A stretch of 64,000 bases of DNA. Origin: G965198795 sp965198795 (GTDB taxonomy: Bacteria; Pseudomonadota; Alphaproteobacteria; Rhodospirillales; Casp-alpha2). The first letter of the stretch is position 1; every line of letters starts with the position of its first letter. A program made the translations under genes and the position numbers. Shown here one piece after another: positions 44,834-53,644 of the stretch. The notes beneath the pieces are model-generated. The model saw only the letters and a list, made by a program, of their open reading frames with translations. It did no database searches and had not been told where the DNA came from. The stretch spans positions 868,001-932,000 of the forward strand of contig OZ240674.1 of NCBI GenBank assembly GCA_965198795.1. Direction: 5' to 3'.

Positions 44834-46506
44834 GACATATCCTCTGGCCGGGCGGGCGCCGCCGGTTCAACTGGAGACAGAAAATCTTCATCGCCGCTCG
44901 CGATCCAATCGGCGATCCGGCGCCAATCGGGCGTCTCGCCCCCGGAACCCGGATTCACCGTGAAGCGGGTGTCCAGACTGGCCGCGCGGTCCCGGCCGTA
45001 TTCAAAGGTGACCGAGTTCAGCCAGGTGGGCCTCAGGTGGAAGACCCCGTATGCGAACCGGCGGGCGAGCTCGATTTCCCCGTCCGTCATTTTCGGCAAG
45101 TTGGTCAGGCCGGCCAGGGCCGCCTCGTATTCCTCGACGCCGCCTGGATCGATGGTGAACCCACGCCCGTCATAGCGCCCGGTTCCGGCGGTGATCACCC
45201 GGACGCCGCGCGCGGCGGCCTCTAGCCCGATAGTGCCGCGAACCGTCAGACAAACGTCGGTCACGGCCAAGAGTTGATCTGTTCTAATCTCGGTCTCGGG
45301 CATCAGAATGCGGAAATGATCCGGCGCCGCGCCGGTTAGTTTTCGAATAACGTCAAGCTCGCTCAAGGAACCGTTAAATCCATCCCGAATATTTTTCACG
45401 ATGTTGGACGGATGAATCTTGATCAGCCAATTTACATCCGTTCGTTCCAAGGCGATTCGCACAACGTGCTCAAACCAATCTTGGTAATTTCGAAAGACAT
45501 CAACGCCCCAGAAAAAAGTCGCGTCCCAGAAAAGGTGCGGCATAACGAGCACGGTTTTTTTATTTTTATCGAGGGATAGAATAGTACGAATCTCATCTGA
45601 TGTTTTTTTATTAGTGAATAACTGGGTGCCGACCTCACCATACCATTCGCCCGACTCATAACCGTGGGTCAGTTCATGCCGTGTTTTTATTTCTTGGGGC
45701 TCTCCCCATTCCATGGAGCGGATAAGATTCCAACTCTTATCAGACAAGGAATGATAATGATCCAGGGTGTTGCGTCGAGCATAACGTTTTAGCACGATCA
45801 CGCCGTTCCGGTGCGCGGCGTTCCAGATTATGACAGGGACGCCGCGGCTGAGGGCAAGGTCGAAACACTCGCCGAAGGGCGTATACCCTCGATCAATCAT
45901 GACAATGTATGACGGCTTGACGCGGTCCAGCATGCGCCTCGCCCAACGCAACGCCCGATGGCTTCGCGCGAGGGCCAACAGCAAAGGTTTTTCAATTTCG
46001 GGATCAAAGAAATCAAAATCGCCGAGACGCAACCGCCTCATCAAGGTGGAAACCGCAAATCGCCCGCATCCGACGTCCGTGTCTGTAATCGTCAAGGGGC
46101 CGCCATTGGTGCGTGACTTATCAAGCTGCCCGCGCGCCCAAGACATATCGGCCGGTGATACGGCGTTCAGATTTGGCGTGTAATGGGATCTGGCCGCGCC
46201 CAGGATGGACATACGGTCTCTTGCAAATGGCTCCGCGCCGACAAGAACCTCGGATGGAACGCCATTGTGATTAAACGCTTCCATCAGGACGCGCTCAATC
46301 CGCGCGGTGGACATGGCGCCGAAGCTGAAGAAGAGGGCCGGCGCGCCGCCGTGACGGTTCAATGGAGGCCGTCCGGCGTCCTTGATTTCCTGGTGGAGAT
46401 TTTTGATGGCGTTACGATGTTCGGCCGATCCGTCACGCCAGCGCAGAATCAAGTCGGCAATCGCCGGTGAACGCGTCAATAAGAATTCCTGAAGCCGGGA
46501 TTTCAC
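44830..46506 (-). CDS. capsule-polysaccharide-biosynthesis-like GT-B protein
   Basis: A 558-aa protein that resembles the surface-carbohydrate or capsule synthesis group with a GT-B-like C-terminal half. Visible support includes LFFSFGAMSTARIERVL at the start, YIVMIDRGYTPFGECF, NWLIKIHPSNIVKN and especially TDVCLTVRGTIGLEAAARG, the loop where such enzymes hold the donor phosphate. No reaction can be assigned. The start is GTG with GGAGCGG upstream. Codon use becomes AT-rich between about 45280 and 45800, unlike its neighbours, which suggests a foreign origin. Confidence 0.72.
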   Translation of the reverse strand: MKSRLQEFLLTRSPAIADLILRWRDGSAEHRNAIKNLHQEIKDAGRPPLNRHGGAPALFFSFGAMSTARIERVLMEAFNHNGVPSEVLVGAEPFARDRMSILGAARSHYTPNLNAVSPADMSWARGQLDKSRTNGGPLTITDTDVGCGRFAVSTLMRRLRLGDFDFFDPEIEKPLLLALARSHRALRWARRMLDRVKPSYIVMIDRGYTPFGECFDLALSRGVPVIIWNAAHRNGVIVLKRYARRNTLDHYHSLSDKSWNLIRSMEWGEPQEIKTRHELTHGYESGEWYGEVGTQLFTNKKTSDEIRTILSLDKNKKTVLVMPHLFWDATFFWGVDVFRNYQDWFEHVVRIALERTDVNWLIKIHPSNIVKNIRDGFNGSLSELDVIRKLTGAAPDHFRILMPETEIRTDQLLAVTDVCLTVRGTIGLEAAARGVRVITAGTGRYDGRGFTIDPGGVEEYEAALAGLTNLPKMTDGEIELARRFAYGVFHLRPTWLNSVTFEYGRDRAASLDTRFTVNPGSGGETPDWRRIADWIASGDEDFLSPVEPAAPARPEDMS

Positions 46507-46540
46507 GGTGTTATTCCGCTCCTATAAGTAAATATTTCAA

Positions 46541-47205
46541 GGGGCTGTCCTATCTAATGCTTTCCGCTCAGACGGTTACCCGCTTGCATAGTACTTTCAT
46601 GAGGTTTCCGGCGGGTCTGCAGTTGAAGCGCCGTTCGCGCTCCTTGAGATAGAGATGGAAGCGCTGGCGCGGGACGCCGTTAAAGCGCCGGAGATGGCGC
46701 TTCGCCTGGTTCCAGAAGGTCTCAACGCCGGTGATGTGGTTCCGGTCGTCTGCAAAGGCCCCGGAGTGGTTGACGCGGACATGATGGAACGCCGGCACGT
46801 CTAGCACGTCATAGGCTCTGAGCGTATCGGCGTAGACGATGGAATGTGGTCTGACTTTCTCCTTGGTGATGGGAAAAAGCGTATCGGAACGGGCATTTGG
46901 GATGATCATGGCCATTCCTTTTCAGGAGCCCGGAGACGGGAACCTTGCCCACAGCCTCTTTTACCCTTTCGCCCGCCGCCGAAATAACTCTCATTCACCT
47001 CGATCTCACCGCTCATCATGGCCGGCTCACGGCTCACGATCTTGTCGTGGATTGTCTCGCGAAGTTTGCGGAAGAAGAGGACCGCGGCGTTGCGATTGAC
47101 GCCCGTCAATTCAGCCGCGAAACGCACCGTTGATCCCGCGCGGAAATACTTGATAGGCTCAATTGAACACTTCGGGATAGCCCGCCACGCCGCCCGCATT
47201 CGTGA
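46541..47205 (-). mobile_element. IS1595-family element, damaged and lacking one end
   Basis: The left end GGGGCTGTCCTATCTAATG starts at 46541 and the element runs on the minus strand to about 47200, where the other inverted repeat is not found. Its 3' half is nearly identical to the fragment at 19565-19925. No target duplication can be seen. It lies between the capsule-like gene and the epimerase cassette. Confidence 0.85.
46568..47199 (-). pseudogene. IS1595-family transposase, frameshifted
   Basis: From 47199 one frame encodes AGSTVRFAAELTGVNRNAAV and IEVNESYFGGGRKGKRG. A second frame encodes AVGKVPVSGLLKRNG. A third, ending at 46568, encodes IIPNARSDTLFPITKEKV, then RNHITGVETFWNQAKRHLRR. 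The missing pieces around GKRG and before IIP need deletions of different length from those in the 26386 copy, so the two were broken independently. The N-terminal start is also lost. Confidence 0.83.
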
Positions 47206-48219
47206 TTATTTCCGGGGCGAAAAGTCAGGAATCGCGTTCGTCGATTGCCAATCTTCGTGGATTCCGCGGCTAGCGGCGATGCGCCGGATGCCTTCCACCA
47301 GGTCAATGGCCGGAGAATATCCTAGTTTCGCCGCCGCGTGAGAGGTGTCGCAGTATCGGGTGATGATCTCGCGCTGCTCCGAGCGGTCGGAATGCTCAAA
47401 GGGCACGTGCTCGACCTCGAGTCCCTTGCCGGGAGCCAGTGTGTCGATGACCAACCGAGCCGCCTGGGCCATAGAATAAACTTGGCTGGAATTGCCGATG
47501 TTGAAAACGCCGTTCCGCGCCGCCGGGTTCTCGACAATTTTCCGGACGCCGCCACCAGCGTCTTCCACATGGCAGAATGAGCGGGTTTGCTCACCGTCAC
47601 CGAACACTTGCGGGTTCTTTCCGTTCAACACCCGCTTCACGAAGCGCGACAGCGCGAACTGGGCGACCTGGCCCTCGCCATAGGTGTTGAAGAACCGGAT
47701 GATGGTGTAGTTGAAGTTCGGTTTGATCTGGTGATAGCCGCGGGCCAACTCTTCACAGGCTAACTTGGTCACCGCGTAGACGGTTTTGCCTTTAAGCTCC
47801 GTCGTCTCGGTGACCGGATTTTCCGTCGGCTCGCCGTAGACTTCCGACGACGACGCGACAACGACATGATCCACCTTGTTGAGCGCTGCCGCCTCCAAGA
47901 CGTTTTGGGTCCCGTTGATATTGATGTCCAAGCACAGCAAGCGGTTATCCTCGGTGCGCTTGACGCCGAGCATGGCAGCCAGATGGATGACGGCGTCAAC
48001 GCCTTGGCAAGCGATGGCAAGCGACCATTTGTCCATGATTGTGCCGCTTTGAATCCGCAGATCGCCTAATTTTTGAAGCTCATGAAGCTCTTCGGCCCTC
48101 CGCTGCAATTGTTCCGTCAGGTCGTAGCAAGTGACCCGGTGGCCGGCGTTCAATAGCGTGCGGATCGCCGCGACGCCGATCATCCCGGCGCCGCCGGTCA
48201 CCAAAGCGTGCTTGCACAT
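47206..48219 (-). CDS. NAD-dependent epimerase/dehydratase (extended SDR)
   Basis: A 337-aa extended SDR with the Rossmann loop TGGAGMIGVAA, HLAAMLGVKRTEDN, the catalytic YAVTK in TVYAVTKLACEE, and RFFNTYGEGQ as in UDP-sugar epimerases and decarboxylases. ATG 48219 overlaps the stop of the gene upstream (TGATG); the longer frame to 48354 is inside that gene. It is the last gene of the neuA-neuB-neuC-epimerase run, so it probably prepares the sugar-nucleotide precursor for the nonulosonate pathway. Confidence 0.88.
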   Translation of the reverse strand: MCKHALVTGGAGMIGVAAIRTLLNAGHRVTCYDLTEQLQRRAEELHELQKLGDLRIQSGTIMDKWSLAIACQGVDAVIHLAAMLGVKRTEDNRLLCLDININGTQNVLEAAALNKVDHVVVASSSEVYGEPTENPVTETTELKGKTVYAVTKLACEELARGYHQIKPNFNYTIIRFFNTYGEGQVAQFALSRFVKRVLNGKNPQVFGDGEQTRSFCHVEDAGGGVRKIVENPAARNGVFNIGNSSQVYSMAQAARLVIDTLAPGKGLEVEHVPFEHSDRSEQREIITRYCDTSHAAAKLGYSPAIDLVEGIRRIAASRGIHEDWQSTNAIPDFSPRK

Positions 48220-49217
48220 CAACGCGGCCCTTCCCACCGATTGACTATCAGGTCTTCGAGACCGCGCGCCAGATCCACGTGAGGAGCATAGCCCAGAGTC
48301 TTGCGGGCTCTTGAGACGTCGGCCAGGGAATGGAGAATTTCGCCGTCCCGCCAAGGTTGGAAGTCCGGCATGTCGGCGATGTGGTTGTCGCCCGCCTTCA
48401 CGAACGCCTCGCGGACGCCATGGAATAAGACGTCCAGGCGGGTCGGCACGCCGGTTCCAACGTTGAAAACCGTATTCCCGGCAATCGCCGGCCCGTCGGT
48501 TCTCGCGGCGGCCTGGATGGCGTCGCAGATATCGCGCACATGAACGAAGTCGCGAGTCGCGCCGCCATCGCCGAACAGCACGGGCCGCTCACCCCGCCGC
48601 ATTGCGGATATCCATTTCGGGATGACCGCCGGATAACCGCCTGATGCCGGTTGGCGCGGCCCGAAGACATTGAAGAACCGAAGGCCGGCGGCGATAAAAT
48701 CAGGCCGTGGGGCCATCATTCCGCCGGTTTCGATCTCAGTGATCAGTTTTGACGCCGCATAAGGGCTCACGGGCCGGGTCTCGGTCGTTTCTTTGAGCGG
48801 TAGGTCGTCGTTGTCCCCATAAACGGCGCAACTCGACGCGTAGACGAAGCGGCTTTTGTTCTCTGCCGCCTGATGCATAACGGTGTGGTGACCCACGACG
48901 TTGATTTTGAATGTCTCGTCGGGATCGTCGATGGAGCGGGCGACGGATACCTGGGCCGCCAAATGACAAACGATGTCACAACCGTCCATGGCTCCGGCGA
49001 CAGTTTCCGGGTCGCGGATATCGCCTTCGACCATGGTGAAACGATTGCCGCCTGTGGCTTCGAGCAACTCGACATTAGCCCGCGTGCCAGCCGAAAAGTT
49101 ATCCAGCCCCACGACGTGATGGCCGTCTCGCAAGAGACCTTCCGCCAGATTGCTGCCGATAAAGCCGGCGGCGCCGGTGATCAGCCAGCGCTCCGCAGCG
49201 TTCGGTGTCTCCGTCAT
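48219..49217 (-). CDS. NAD-dependent 4-epimerase-like protein (WbpP/TviC-like)
   Basis: A 332-aa extended SDR with TGAAGFIGSNLAEGL, HLAAQVSVARSIDDP, catalytic YAASK in SPYAASKLITE and FFNVFGPRQ, then GDGGATRDFVHV. The style matches UDP-N-acetylglucosamine or UDP-glucuronate 4-epimerases of the WbpP/TviC group. ATG 49217 overlaps the neuC-like stop codon by one base. It could supply the hexosamine that the NeuC-like enzyme uses, or convert a second sugar of the repeat. Confidence 0.87.
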   Translation of the reverse strand: MTETPNAAERWLITGAAGFIGSNLAEGLLRDGHHVVGLDNFSAGTRANVELLEATGGNRFTMVEGDIRDPETVAGAMDGCDIVCHLAAQVSVARSIDDPDETFKINVVGHHTVMHQAAENKSRFVYASSCAVYGDNDDLPLKETTETRPVSPYAASKLITEIETGGMMAPRPDFIAAGLRFFNVFGPRQPASGGYPAVIPKWISAMRRGERPVLFGDGGATRDFVHVRDICDAIQAAARTDGPAIAGNTVFNVGTGVPTRLDVLFHGVREAFVKAGDNHIADMPDFQPWRDGEILHSLADVSRARKTLGYAPHVDLARGLEDLIVNRWEGPR

Positions 49218-50371
49218 CAATAGACCGTCTGTTTGTCCATCAGCGCGCGGTCGATGACCACATCCCGAAGCAAGCCGCAGATTCTGGGTCCGCTCTTCCC
49301 GTCGCCATAGGGGTTAATGGCGCGCTCGCACCGGCGCTTCACGTCCGGATCATTGAGGGCGGACAGAAGGCTTTCGAGAACCGCGTCCTTGCCGGTGTCG
49401 CAGTTGAGGATGTTATCCGCTTGAGGGCGGCCCCGCTGGCGGCTTCCGATATTGACGACAGGAGTTCGGAATGTGGGCGCCTCCAAGATACCAGAGGACG
49501 AATTCCCGACGAGCGCCGCCGCATTGAACATCAGGGTCATGTAATCATCCCGCTCAAGGTTGGTGATCGGCACGATCCGCGAATGGGTCTTGTAATCTTC
49601 GATCAGGTTTAATATCCCGCCATAGCCCAAGTCCGTGTTGGGATAAATCCAGAAAATCCTCAATCCGGTCTCCAGCGCCGCGTCGAGCGCTGCTTTCATC
49701 TGTTCGACCGCTTCGTCTCTTTCCGCCATGACAGGGTGCTGAACAAGCAACAGATAAGGCCCGGTCAAGTTGTGAACGGCGCCTTCGTGCGACGTGAATG
49801 AGGCCGAAAAATCCCGGTCCAAATCGTCGAGTTGCGGCGCGCCCGTGTTGTGAATCCGTTCCGGCTGTTCGCCCAGATTGACTAACCGGTCCGCAGAGTC
49901 CTGACAGGAGGCAAAGTGAATGTGGGCAAGCTTGGCGATGGCGTGGCGCGCGGCGTCGTCGATATGTCCGGATTTATCACCCGCTTGAACGTGCGCGACG
50001 GGAATGCCCATGTAGCAGGCGGCGACGACGGCGGTGAGCGTCTCGGCCCGGTCTCCATAGACCAGCAGAACGTCCGGATCAATCTTTTCCAGGGTTTGGG
50101 CGAAACCGATCATGGCCTCACCCATGGCGCGCGACCAGGCGCCTTTCCCATCCGCCGCGGGCGAGAGCGGCACTTCTGCGGTCACCGGAAACCCGTCTTT
50201 TCTGATGAGGTCCACGCTATTGCCCATCTCGGCCATCAGGTGCGCGCCCGTGACCAGTGTCAGGCATTCCAGTTCCGGGAAGTCCGCAATCATTGGACGC
50301 ATGACATTCCGAGCATAACCGTAGGTTGCCCGGGAATCGAGCAGGTTTAGGATTTTTCTGCGCCCGGTCAC
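49217..50371 (-). CDS. neuC: hydrolysing UDP-GlcNAc 2-epimerase (NeuC-like)
   Basis: A 384-aa protein of the NeuC/WecB fold. It contains LTLVTGAHLMAEMGN, DVLLVYGDRAETLTAV, PVAHVQAGDKSGHIDDAARHA and LVGNSSSGILEAPTF, which are the usual substrate-loop sequences. Members of the hydrolysing group release UDP and give ManNAc or a di-N-acetylated analogue for nonulosonate synthesis. The start is GTG, overlapping the neuB-like stop codon (TAGTG). The exact substrate cannot be read from the sequence. Confidence 0.9.
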   Translation of the reverse strand: MTGRRKILNLLDSRATYGYARNVMRPMIADFPELECLTLVTGAHLMAEMGNSVDLIRKDGFPVTAEVPLSPAADGKGAWSRAMGEAMIGFAQTLEKIDPDVLLVYGDRAETLTAVVAACYMGIPVAHVQAGDKSGHIDDAARHAIAKLAHIHFASCQDSADRLVNLGEQPERIHNTGAPQLDDLDRDFSASFTSHEGAVHNLTGPYLLLVQHPVMAERDEAVEQMKAALDAALETGLRIFWIYPNTDLGYGGILNLIEDYKTHSRIVPITNLERDDYMTLMFNAAALVGNSSSGILEAPTFRTPVVNIGSRQRGRPQADNILNCDTGKDAVLESLLSALNDPDVKRRCERAINPYGDGKSGPRICGLLRDVVIDRALMDKQTVY

Positions 50372-51414
50372 TAGGTGAGATCGGTCCAGCGAATTTGCTT
50401 GTCGGCGGGGATGTCCGCCGCCGCAGTTCGTCCGAAAATGGCTTCCATCTCGGCGGCGGGAATGATGTTCCCGGCGGGACCCGGCCGTTTGACGGAAATG
50501 TTTGCGGCGCTCAGCGCGCAGCCTTTTGCAATCGGCGCGATTGACACGACGCTCTCACGCGCCCAGGCGGCGATCTGTTGTTCTTCCTCGAAGATCACGC
50601 GCTCCGAGCCGCCGGCGTCAAAGATCGCGCGCGCGCCCTGGCTCAACAGGCCGAGTTCGCGCGGCTCAATGGAAGACGCGTGGTCGGGCCCGGGCAGGCT
50701 CCGGTCGAACGTAATATGTTTCTCCAGAATACAAGCGCCAAGACCCACGGCGCCGAGCGCTCCCCAGATTGATGGGCAGTGATCGGACAAACCGACGGGG
50801 ACTCCGAACGTCTCGCGATAAATTGGGATCATGCCGATGTTCAGACGCTCAGCCGGACAAGGGTAAATCGAGACGCAATGGGTCAACGCGAACGAGGCGC
50901 CCGCCTCTTTCAAGGTTTCCACCGTCCGGGCAATTTCGCGAATCTCCGACATGCCAGTGGAGACGATCATCGGCTTGCCCTTCGCTGCGATGTGTTTCTG
51001 TAGCGGAAGGTTGGTCAGTTCTCCCGAACCCACCTTGAAGACGCCGACGCCGATCTCTTCATGCAGAATGTCGGCGGACGCCCGGGAGAACGGCGTGCAC
51101 ATATAGTCGATGCCGATTTCCTTGCAAAAAGCCTTCAGTTCCTTGTGCGCCTCGACCGGCAGGTTCGTCCGGTCGAGCGCGTCCCAAAGAGGTTCGTCGA
51201 AATTGTCCGATTGAGGCGCGCCGCGAAGCATCTCGTCGTCCAGCACGTGGAATTGATACTTCACTGCGTCCGCCCCCATTGCCTTGGCCATAACGGCCAT
51301 GTCCCGGGCCAAGTCCAGCCGGCCCTCGTGATTGATGCAGGCTTCCGCGATCAAATAAGGGGGGTGGCCCTCGCCGACGGGGCGGTCACCGATCATGATA
51401 TGGGTTTTCGTCAT
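50371..51414 (-). CDS. neuB: N-acylneuraminate synthase (NeuB-like)
   Basis: A 347-aa synthase that condenses a 6-carbon sugar with phosphoenolpyruvate to make a nonulosonic acid. Support: YLIAEACINHEGRLDLA, MGADAVKYQFH, YMCTPFSRASAD, FKVGSGELTNLPL and VGLSDHC in the TIM barrel, then a C-terminal SAF (antifreeze-like) domain with ISVKRPGPAGNIIPAAEM. Variations from sialate synthases (ACINHEG rather than IGVNHNG) make a legionaminate- or other analogue-type product possible. ATG 51414 overlaps the neuA-like stop codon (TGATG). Confidence 0.92.
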   Translation of the reverse strand: MTKTHIMIGDRPVGEGHPPYLIAEACINHEGRLDLARDMAVMAKAMGADAVKYQFHVLDDEMLRGAPQSDNFDEPLWDALDRTNLPVEAHKELKAFCKEIGIDYMCTPFSRASADILHEEIGVGVFKVGSGELTNLPLQKHIAAKGKPMIVSTGMSEIREIARTVETLKEAGASFALTHCVSIYPCPAERLNIGMIPIYRETFGVPVGLSDHCPSIWGALGAVGLGACILEKHITFDRSLPGPDHASSIEPRELGLLSQGARAIFDAGGSERVIFEEEQQIAAWARESVVSIAPIAKGCALSAANISVKRPGPAGNIIPAAEMEAIFGRTAAADIPADKQIRWTDLT

Positions 51415-52100
51415 CACTTTGGTTCTTCTAATCTCAAGATTGCTTCCGCCGTCGCGAAATCCATCATGCTGTTGATGTCAAAGGCTTGTTTGGCGTCAAC
51501 GGGAAGAACGATTAACGGCTCCGCCAAGACGGTGTTCATGCGCCGTAACGCATCGGCCGCTGTTACATAAAGGGTTCCCGCTTCCCGGTAAAGGGGTGCG
51601 CGCGATTGACGCCGGCGGGGCGCGGATGGATCGAGCGGCGCGAACCCGCCACCGTGGTTTTTCCAAAAATAGGCGGAGTCCGGGGTCACGCAGACGAGAC
51701 CGTTCGCTTGCTCATCCAGGACACGTCCAACGCCCGCGTCAATCGTCGCGGCCTCGCGAAATGGGGAGGTCGGCTCTAACGTGGCGACATAGTCGAACGT
51801 TTCGCCGTTTCGTTTTTGAACCTCCAACGCGTGGAGCAAGGCGGACTCGGTGGCGGCTTCCGGGCCGGCCAGCTCCGGCGGACGGTCGATGACGTCAACA
51901 TCGAGGGAGCGCGCGATCTTCTTGATCTCGTCGTCATCCGTGGAGACGGCGATGCAAGAGAGCGACTGGGCCCGTTTCGCGGCGTCGATGGTGTGAACAA
52001 TGAGCGGCGCCCCCCCGAGCGGGCGCTTATTTTTTCCGGGAACGCCCTCGGAGCCGCCCCGGGCGGGTATGACGGCCAGAACCTTGGCCTCGTTGGTCAT
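51414..52100 (-). CDS. neuA: CMP-N-acylneuraminate cytidylyltransferase (NeuA-like)
   Basis: A 228-aa enzyme that activates a nonulosonic acid with CTP. The nucleotide loop VIPARGGSEGVPGKNKRPL is clear, followed by AVSTDDDEI, VDVIDRPPELAG, ATLEPTSPFREA and the C-terminal AFDINSMMDFATAE. I start at ATG 52100, which overlaps the flippase stop codon (ATGA); the open frame continues to 52616, but that part is inside the flippase gene and reads as low-quality Arg-rich sequence. One operon with neuB, neuC and the epimerases. Confidence 0.93.
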   Translation of the reverse strand: MTNEAKVLAVIPARGGSEGVPGKNKRPLGGAPLIVHTIDAAKRAQSLSCIAVSTDDDEIKKIARSLDVDVIDRPPELAGPEAATESALLHALEVQKRNGETFDYVATLEPTSPFREAATIDAGVGRVLDEQANGLVCVTPDSAYFWKNHGGGFAPLDPSAPRRRQSRAPLYREAGTLYVTAADALRRMNTVLAEPLIVLPVDAKQAFDINSMMDFATAEAILRLEEPK

Positions 52101-53560
52101 GACGATTGTCCGGCGATTTTTTCGTTCTTGGCCGGGTGAAAATCCCTGAGTCGCGTCATTAGTTCGGCGATAGCGGCCTGGATGGAGCGCCTCGCGCCCC
52201 AGAACACGGCGAGAAGAACGCCAAGAGCCCACCACGCGCGATGAATGATTGGCGATGACAGGGCCTCGGCCAAGATCGCGCCCGCAGTCAAAAGGGTCGC
52301 GCTGAAAACCAGGAGGCCGAGCGCCTTCGGCGCCGCCCCGACCTTTGACGCGAAATAATTCAGCAACACAAGGCGGCAGACGCCGAACACCCCAGCTGCG
52401 GCGACGACGCCTATCACGCCCCATACCGGGATGACGAGAAGCGCGGTTCCCATGGCGCACGCAGCGGCGGCGGCGTCGATGACGCCTAGTTCCCGGCCCT
52501 TGCCGCAAACTATTAACAGGATCATCTGCGGTATGCTGTGTCTTTCTATCATGGCGGCGGCGACCAGGATCGGCGTGACCCACGCCAAATCGGTGAATTG
52601 ACCGTTGCTCAGCCAATCAATGAAGGGCTCGGCGAGGAAAAGCAAAACGGCGCCGGCGCCCGTCAATATCAGGATGCTTAAATCTTGGACCATTATGACG
52701 CGCTCGTAATTGCGTTGATCACGGACATCCTCACGAAGGGCGGGCGTGGTCGCGTTGGAAATCGCCCGCACGCCGTGCATAAACATGTGCGGGTACTGCT
52801 GCGCGTGCGCCATGGCGCCCAGCGTGCTAAAACCCGCGGCCGATGCAAGCAGCGAGCGTTCGGTCAACTGTCTCAAACCATGCGTGCAGTTGGCCAGTCC
52901 GATTGACAATCCGACCTGAACGCATTCGCGCATGACCTCGCCGATGACCGCGAGGCGCAAGTGGCGCCGGATGATCAGCAAACAGCCGGCCAGGCCGATG
53001 ACGGATGCGCACAGCAGGCCAATCAGCAGAACGGTCTCGTCATCCATGCCAAGCCCGTAAATCAGGCCCAGGACGACAACCATGGAAACAAGGGACTGCC
53101 CGATCTGAACGTACGCGAATCCTGCGGGTGAGCGAGCGATGATGGAATGGATTTGGGCCAGCGCTATGACGCCTCCAAACATTCCGTCAAAGACCGCGAC
53201 CCCGGTGGCGAACCATGACAAGACACGGACTTCCGGCCAGATTGCCGTGACCTGCGGCCAACCGAACATGACGGCGAGGGCGAACGAACCGCCGGACAAA
53301 AGCGATACGAACAACAAGGACGAAATCATCTCGGAATTCCGTTCCGGGTCCTTCTCATCATGGAAATGATAGAAGACCTGGCCGACGCCCAAGGCGGATA
53401 TGGAGCGTCCGAAGAGGGCGATCACCGATGCGAGAGCGAAAATTCCATAATGCTCCGCCGTAAGGACCCTGGTCGCGAGGGGCAGCACGGCAAATGGGGC
53501 CGCCATTTGAACAAGACCCGGAACCAACAGATAGATGAAGCGTTTTTCCAGTCTCTGCAT
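52097..53560 (-). CDS. Wzx-type oligosaccharide flippase
   Basis: A 487-aa membrane protein with about twelve to fourteen hydrophobic spans and the MOP-superfamily start LLVPGLVQMAAPFAVLPLATRVL, followed by EHYGIFALASVIALF. Such proteins move lipid-linked repeat units across the inner membrane. It opens the nonulosonate operon and is transcribed divergently from hddC. No Wzy polymerase was recognised in the window, so polymerisation may be encoded elsewhere or an ABC route may be used. Confidence 0.88.
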   Translation of the reverse strand: MQRLEKRFIYLLVPGLVQMAAPFAVLPLATRVLTAEHYGIFALASVIALFGRSISALGVGQVFYHFHDEKDPERNSEMISSLLFVSLLSGGSFALAVMFGWPQVTAIWPEVRVLSWFATGVAVFDGMFGGVIALAQIHSIIARSPAGFAYVQIGQSLVSMVVVLGLIYGLGMDDETVLLIGLLCASVIGLAGCLLIIRRHLRLAVIGEVMRECVQVGLSIGLANCTHGLRQLTERSLLASAAGFSTLGAMAHAQQYPHMFMHGVRAISNATTPALREDVRDQRNYERVIMVQDLSILILTGAGAVLLFLAEPFIDWLSNGQFTDLAWVTPILVAAAMIERHSIPQMILLIVCGKGRELGVIDAAAAACAMGTALLVIPVWGVIGVVAAAGVFGVCRLVLLNYFASKVGAAPKALGLLVFSATLLTAGAILAEALSSPIIHRAWWALGVLLAVFWGARRSIQAAIAELMTRLRDFHPAKNEKIAGQSS

Positions 53561-53644
53561 GGATCGTCAATCGATGCTATGAAGCACGTATCGAGTGATG
53601 CTTGAGGACCCTGAAAAAAGTGCGGCGAAAGGGATAAGCCTCGG
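53561..53644. promoter_or_regulatory. divergent promoter region between the flippase and hddC
   Basis: This 84-base gap separates divergent genes and must hold both starts of transcription or translation signals; AAGGGATAAG lies just before the hddC ATG. I see no strong -35/-10 pair I would trust. Confidence 0.4.

Noticed and set aside
52101..52616. Upstream extension of the neuA-like open frame
   Set aside because: It lies inside the flippase gene; the NeuA signature begins exactly at 52100 and the extension reads as Arg-rich noise.
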